A stretch of DNA of 64,000 nucleotides from positions 62,001 through 126,000 of the forward strand of contig JACKNZ010000005.1 in NCBI GenBank assembly GCA_024234595.1, in the 5' to 3' direction. Made by a program: the position numbers and the translations under genes. The DNA is from Moraxellaceae bacterium (lineage in GTDB: Bacteria > Pseudomonadota > Gammaproteobacteria > Pseudomonadales > Moraxellaceae). The notes beneath the pieces were generated by a model that saw nothing but the letters and a program-made list of their open reading frames with translations, did no database searches and had not been told where the DNA came from. Each line of letters starts with the position of its first letter. Positions within the stretch are counted from its first letter, which is position 1. This document shows positions 61,786-64,000 of the stretch, piece after piece.

Positions 61786-63213
61786 ATGAGTCACAGCCAC
61801 ACCAGTAACGCACCAATAGCGTACGAAATGGGAGTAGTTCGACAATTTGCCATCATGACCGTGATTTGGGGAATTGTAGGAATGGCCGTGGGCGTTTTTA
61901 TTGCCGCCCAGTTAGTTTGGCCCGCTCTTAATTTTGATACGCCTTGGTTAACCTATAGCCGCTTACGTCCCTTACATACGAATGCGGTTATTTTTGCTTT
62001 TGGCGGATGCGCTTTATTCGCTTCGTCCTATTATATTGCCCAACGCACCTGTCAAACGAAATTATTTATGCCTGCCCTCGCCAAATTTACATTTTGGGGT
62101 TGGCAATTAGTGATTCTTTTGGCTGTCGCGAGTTTACCTTTAGGCTTAACTTCTACCAAAGAATATGCTGAATTAGAATGGCCAATTGACTTATTAATTG
62201 CTGTCATTTGGGTTGCTTACGGCACTGTCTTTTTTGGGACACTTGCCAAACGTACAACTTCTCATATTTATGTAGCTAACTGGTTCTTTGGTGCATTTAT
62301 TATCACTATTGGTGTATTACACATTATCAATAGTATGGCTGTGCCTGTCAGCTTGACTAAATCTTACTCCATGTACAGTGGCGCAACCGATGCCATGATT
62401 CAATGGTGGTATGGTCACAATGCCGTTGGTTTCTTCTTAACAGCCGCTTTCTTGGGCATGATGTATTACTTTATTCCTGTACAAGTGGGTCGCCCTGTTT
62501 ACTCTTACCGTTTATCTGTCGTTCACTTTTGGGCATTAATTTCTGTCTATATGTGGGCTGGTGGTCACCATTTACATTACACAGCATTACCAGATTGGAC
62601 ACAATCTTTAGCAATGGCCTTCTCCTTAGTGTTATTTGCACCAAGTTGGGGTGGCATGATTAACGGTATTATGAGCTTATCAGGTGCATGGGATCGTTTA
62701 CGTACTGACCCAATTATCCGCTTCTTAGTTGTGGCTTTATCCTTCTATGGTATGTCCACCTTTGAAGGGCCAATGATGTCCATCAAAACGGTTAATGCCT
62801 TATCTCACTACACCGACTGGACAATTGGTCACGTTCACTCTGGCGCATTAGGTTGGGTAGGCATGATTACTATTGGTTCTATGTATGTGTTAATTCCACG
62901 CATTTTTGAACGCGAACGTATGTATAGCATTAGTTTAATTAACTTACACTTTTGGTTAGCAACGCTTGGTGTGGTTATTTACATTGCCTCATTGTGGATT
63001 TCTGGTATTACCCAAGGCTTGATGTGGCGCGCTGTTAACGAAGATGGTTCTTTGACTTATAGCTTTGTTGAAGCTGTTGTTGCTAGCCATCCTTACTGGT
63101 TTGGCCGCTTTATTGGTGGTGCTTTGTATTTAACAGGTATGTTGGTAATGGCTTATAACGTCGCCATGACCGTCATGAACAAAAAACCTGTTGGCGCAGA
63201 TAAATTAGGCTAA
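61786..63213 (+). CDS. ccoN: cbb3-type cytochrome c oxidase subunit I
   Basis: 475 residues from the ATG at 61786 with AAGGAG upstream. About twelve membrane helices with haem/copper histidines, among them RPLHTNAVIFAFGG, QWWYGHNAVGFFLT and WTIGHVHSGALGW. It is the catalytic, high-oxygen-affinity subunit. ccoO follows 15 bases on. Confidence 0.96.
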   Translation: MSHSHTSNAPIAYEMGVVRQFAIMTVIWGIVGMAVGVFIAAQLVWPALNFDTPWLTYSRLRPLHTNAVIFAFGGCALFASSYYIAQRTCQTKLFMPALAKFTFWGWQLVILLAVASLPLGLTSTKEYAELEWPIDLLIAVIWVAYGTVFFGTLAKRTTSHIYVANWFFGAFIITIGVLHIINSMAVPVSLTKSYSMYSGATDAMIQWWYGHNAVGFFLTAAFLGMMYYFIPVQVGRPVYSYRLSVVHFWALISVYMWAGGHHLHYTALPDWTQSLAMAFSLVLFAPSWGGMINGIMSLSGAWDRLRTDPIIRFLVVALSFYGMSTFEGPMMSIKTVNALSHYTDWTIGHVHSGALGWVGMITIGSMYVLIPRIFERERMYSISLINLHFWLATLGVVIYIASLWISGITQGLMWRAVNEDGSLTYSFVEAVVASHPYWFGRFIGGALYLTGMLVMAYNVAMTVMNKKPVGADKLG

Positions 63214-63228
63214 GTGGGAGGATTTTAA

Positions 63229-63876
63229 ATGGCTGATCATAATGCCCCAAGCAACAATGTCCACGACCTCGTAGAGAAAAACGTTGGCGCATTGATTGTA
63301 TTAATCTGTGTTGCAATTAGCTTTGCAACCTTGGTAGAAATTGTTCCCTTATTCTTCCAACCTGAGTTAAATGACCCTAAAGCAGATGCACGTTTAGAAA
63401 TGAAACCGCTGACTGCTTTACAAATGGAAGGCCGTGACGTTTATATCCGTGAAGGTTGTAACGTTTGTCATTCGCAAATGATTCGTCCTTTACGTGCCGA
63501 AACCGAGCGTTATGGTCACTACTCCATTGCGGCTGAGTCTGCATGGGACCACCCATTTTTATGGGGTTCTAAGCGTACAGGCCCAGATTTAGCGCGTATT
63601 GGTCAAAAATACTCTAACGAATGGCATCGTGCGCATTTAATGAATCCACGCGATGTTGTACCTGAGTCTAATATGCCCGGTTATCCTTGGTTGGCCGAAA
63701 ATAAATTGACGGGTGAATTAACTGCCAAAAAATTGGAAGTGTTTCGTGGTTTTGGTGTGCCTTATACCGATGCTGACATTGCAGGTGCAGCAGAAAGTGT
63801 TAAAGGTAAAACCGAAATGGAAGCCTTAATTGCCTATTTACAACAATTAGGCACAGCCCTTAAAGAGCGGAGATAA
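63229..63876 (+). CDS. ccoO: cbb3-type cytochrome c oxidase subunit II (mono-haem)
   Basis: 215 residues. One N-terminal membrane anchor, then a haem c site REGCNVCHSQMIRPLR and an axial Met probably in ESNMPGYPWL. It passes electrons to CcoN. The ribosome site GGGAGG precedes the ATG. Confidence 0.95.
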   Translation: MADHNAPSNNVHDLVEKNVGALIVLICVAISFATLVEIVPLFFQPELNDPKADARLEMKPLTALQMEGRDVYIREGCNVCHSQMIRPLRAETERYGHYSIAAESAWDHPFLWGSKRTGPDLARIGQKYSNEWHRAHLMNPRDVVPESNMPGYPWLAENKLTGELTAKKLEVFRGFGVPYTDADIAGAAESVKGKTEMEALIAYLQQLGTALKERR

Positions 63877-63879
63877 GAG

Positions 63880-64000
63880 ATGAACGGCATGGTATGGCTT
63901 TATATCTTTGGCACTTTCTCGGCAATTTTTGCCTTTGCAGGTATTTGTTGGTGGGCTTATCGCCCCTCACATAAAAAACGATTTGAGCAAGATGCCATGC
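63880..64000 (+). CDS. ccoQ: cbb3 oxidase subunit CcoQ/FixQ, 5' part
   Basis: Starts at the ATG four bases after ccoO and runs off the window. The first 40 residues contain one membrane helix (WLYIFGTFSAIFAFAGIC) and then WWAYRPSHKKRFEQDA, the usual CcoQ layout. ccoP is expected just beyond. Confidence 0.85.
   Translation, partial: MNGMVWLYIFGTFSAIFAFAGICWWAYRPSHKKRFEQDAM

Overview
The window looks like a chromosomal stretch of a gammaproteobacterium, most likely a member of the Moraxellaceae (Acinetobacter/Agitococcus/Perlucidibaca-like). Reasons: base composition is moderately AT-rich, TyrA and AroA are fused into one protein, an AlkB alkane hydroxylase lies divergent to an AraC regulator, and there are gammaproteobacterial blocks such as lptM-lysA-dapF-xerC, clpS-clpA and exbBD-tonB. 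The genus is inference. There is no rRNA, CRISPR array or prophage; one tRNA (Met, anticodon CAT) and one insertion sequence are present.

Layout. 1-3200: 3' end of a YqhD-type alcohol dehydrogenase and a BarA/GacS hybrid kinase. 3240-8330 (minus): aromatic amino acid operon pheA-hisC-[DUF4160-DUF2442]-tyrA/aroA. 8460-14060 (minus): nitrate uptake, consisting of nasT, a long regulatory leader, nrtA-nrtB-nrtD and an outer-membrane porin. The leader carries a sigma-54 promoter, probable NtrC sites, two ANTAR-type hairpins and an attenuator. 14180-17690: CobW-type GTPase and AraC regulator, divergent from alkB. 17800-19095: IS5-like element. 19465-20613: PhaC-like hydrolase with a serine nucleophile. 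20660-30210 (minus): iron block with two TonB-dependent receptors, ExbD, ExbB, TonB, a PiuC-type hydroxylase, and a PepSY/DUF2271/DUF4198 cluster, with two Fur-box candidates. 30260-38530: GlpG, lipoprotein peptidase, amidase, PurB, TRL-like lipoprotein, nucleotidyltransferase, ribosomal oxygenase, DUF1285. 38900-47300: ETF-QO, HigBA toxin-antitoxin, ClpA/ClpS, small lipoprotein, CorC-Lnt. 47380-53750: DUF962, LptM-LysA-DapF-XerC-HAD-YaiI, ABHD18-like hydrolase. 53800-56080: tRNA-Met, DusA, transaldolase. 56110-60790 (minus): HsbA/HsbR-like phospho-switch, MlaA, and a bufferin-type RiPP operon. 60980-64000: SCP2 protein and the start of a cbb3 oxidase operon (ccoN, ccoO, partial ccoQ).

The most interesting parts are: (i) a modified-peptide (MNIO/DUF692) operon whose precursor combines four EGKCGEGKCG cassettes with a pair of EF-hands; (ii) a nitrate-operon leader in which almost every element of NtrC/sigma-54/NasT control can be read; and (iii) a family of six palindromic elements with conserved outer arms and interchangeable cores, where the cores also occur as free-standing repeats elsewhere in the window.

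Intergenic regions are strewn with at least five palindromic repeat families, which sit between genes even inside operons (exbB/tonB, pheA/hisC, lysA/dapF).
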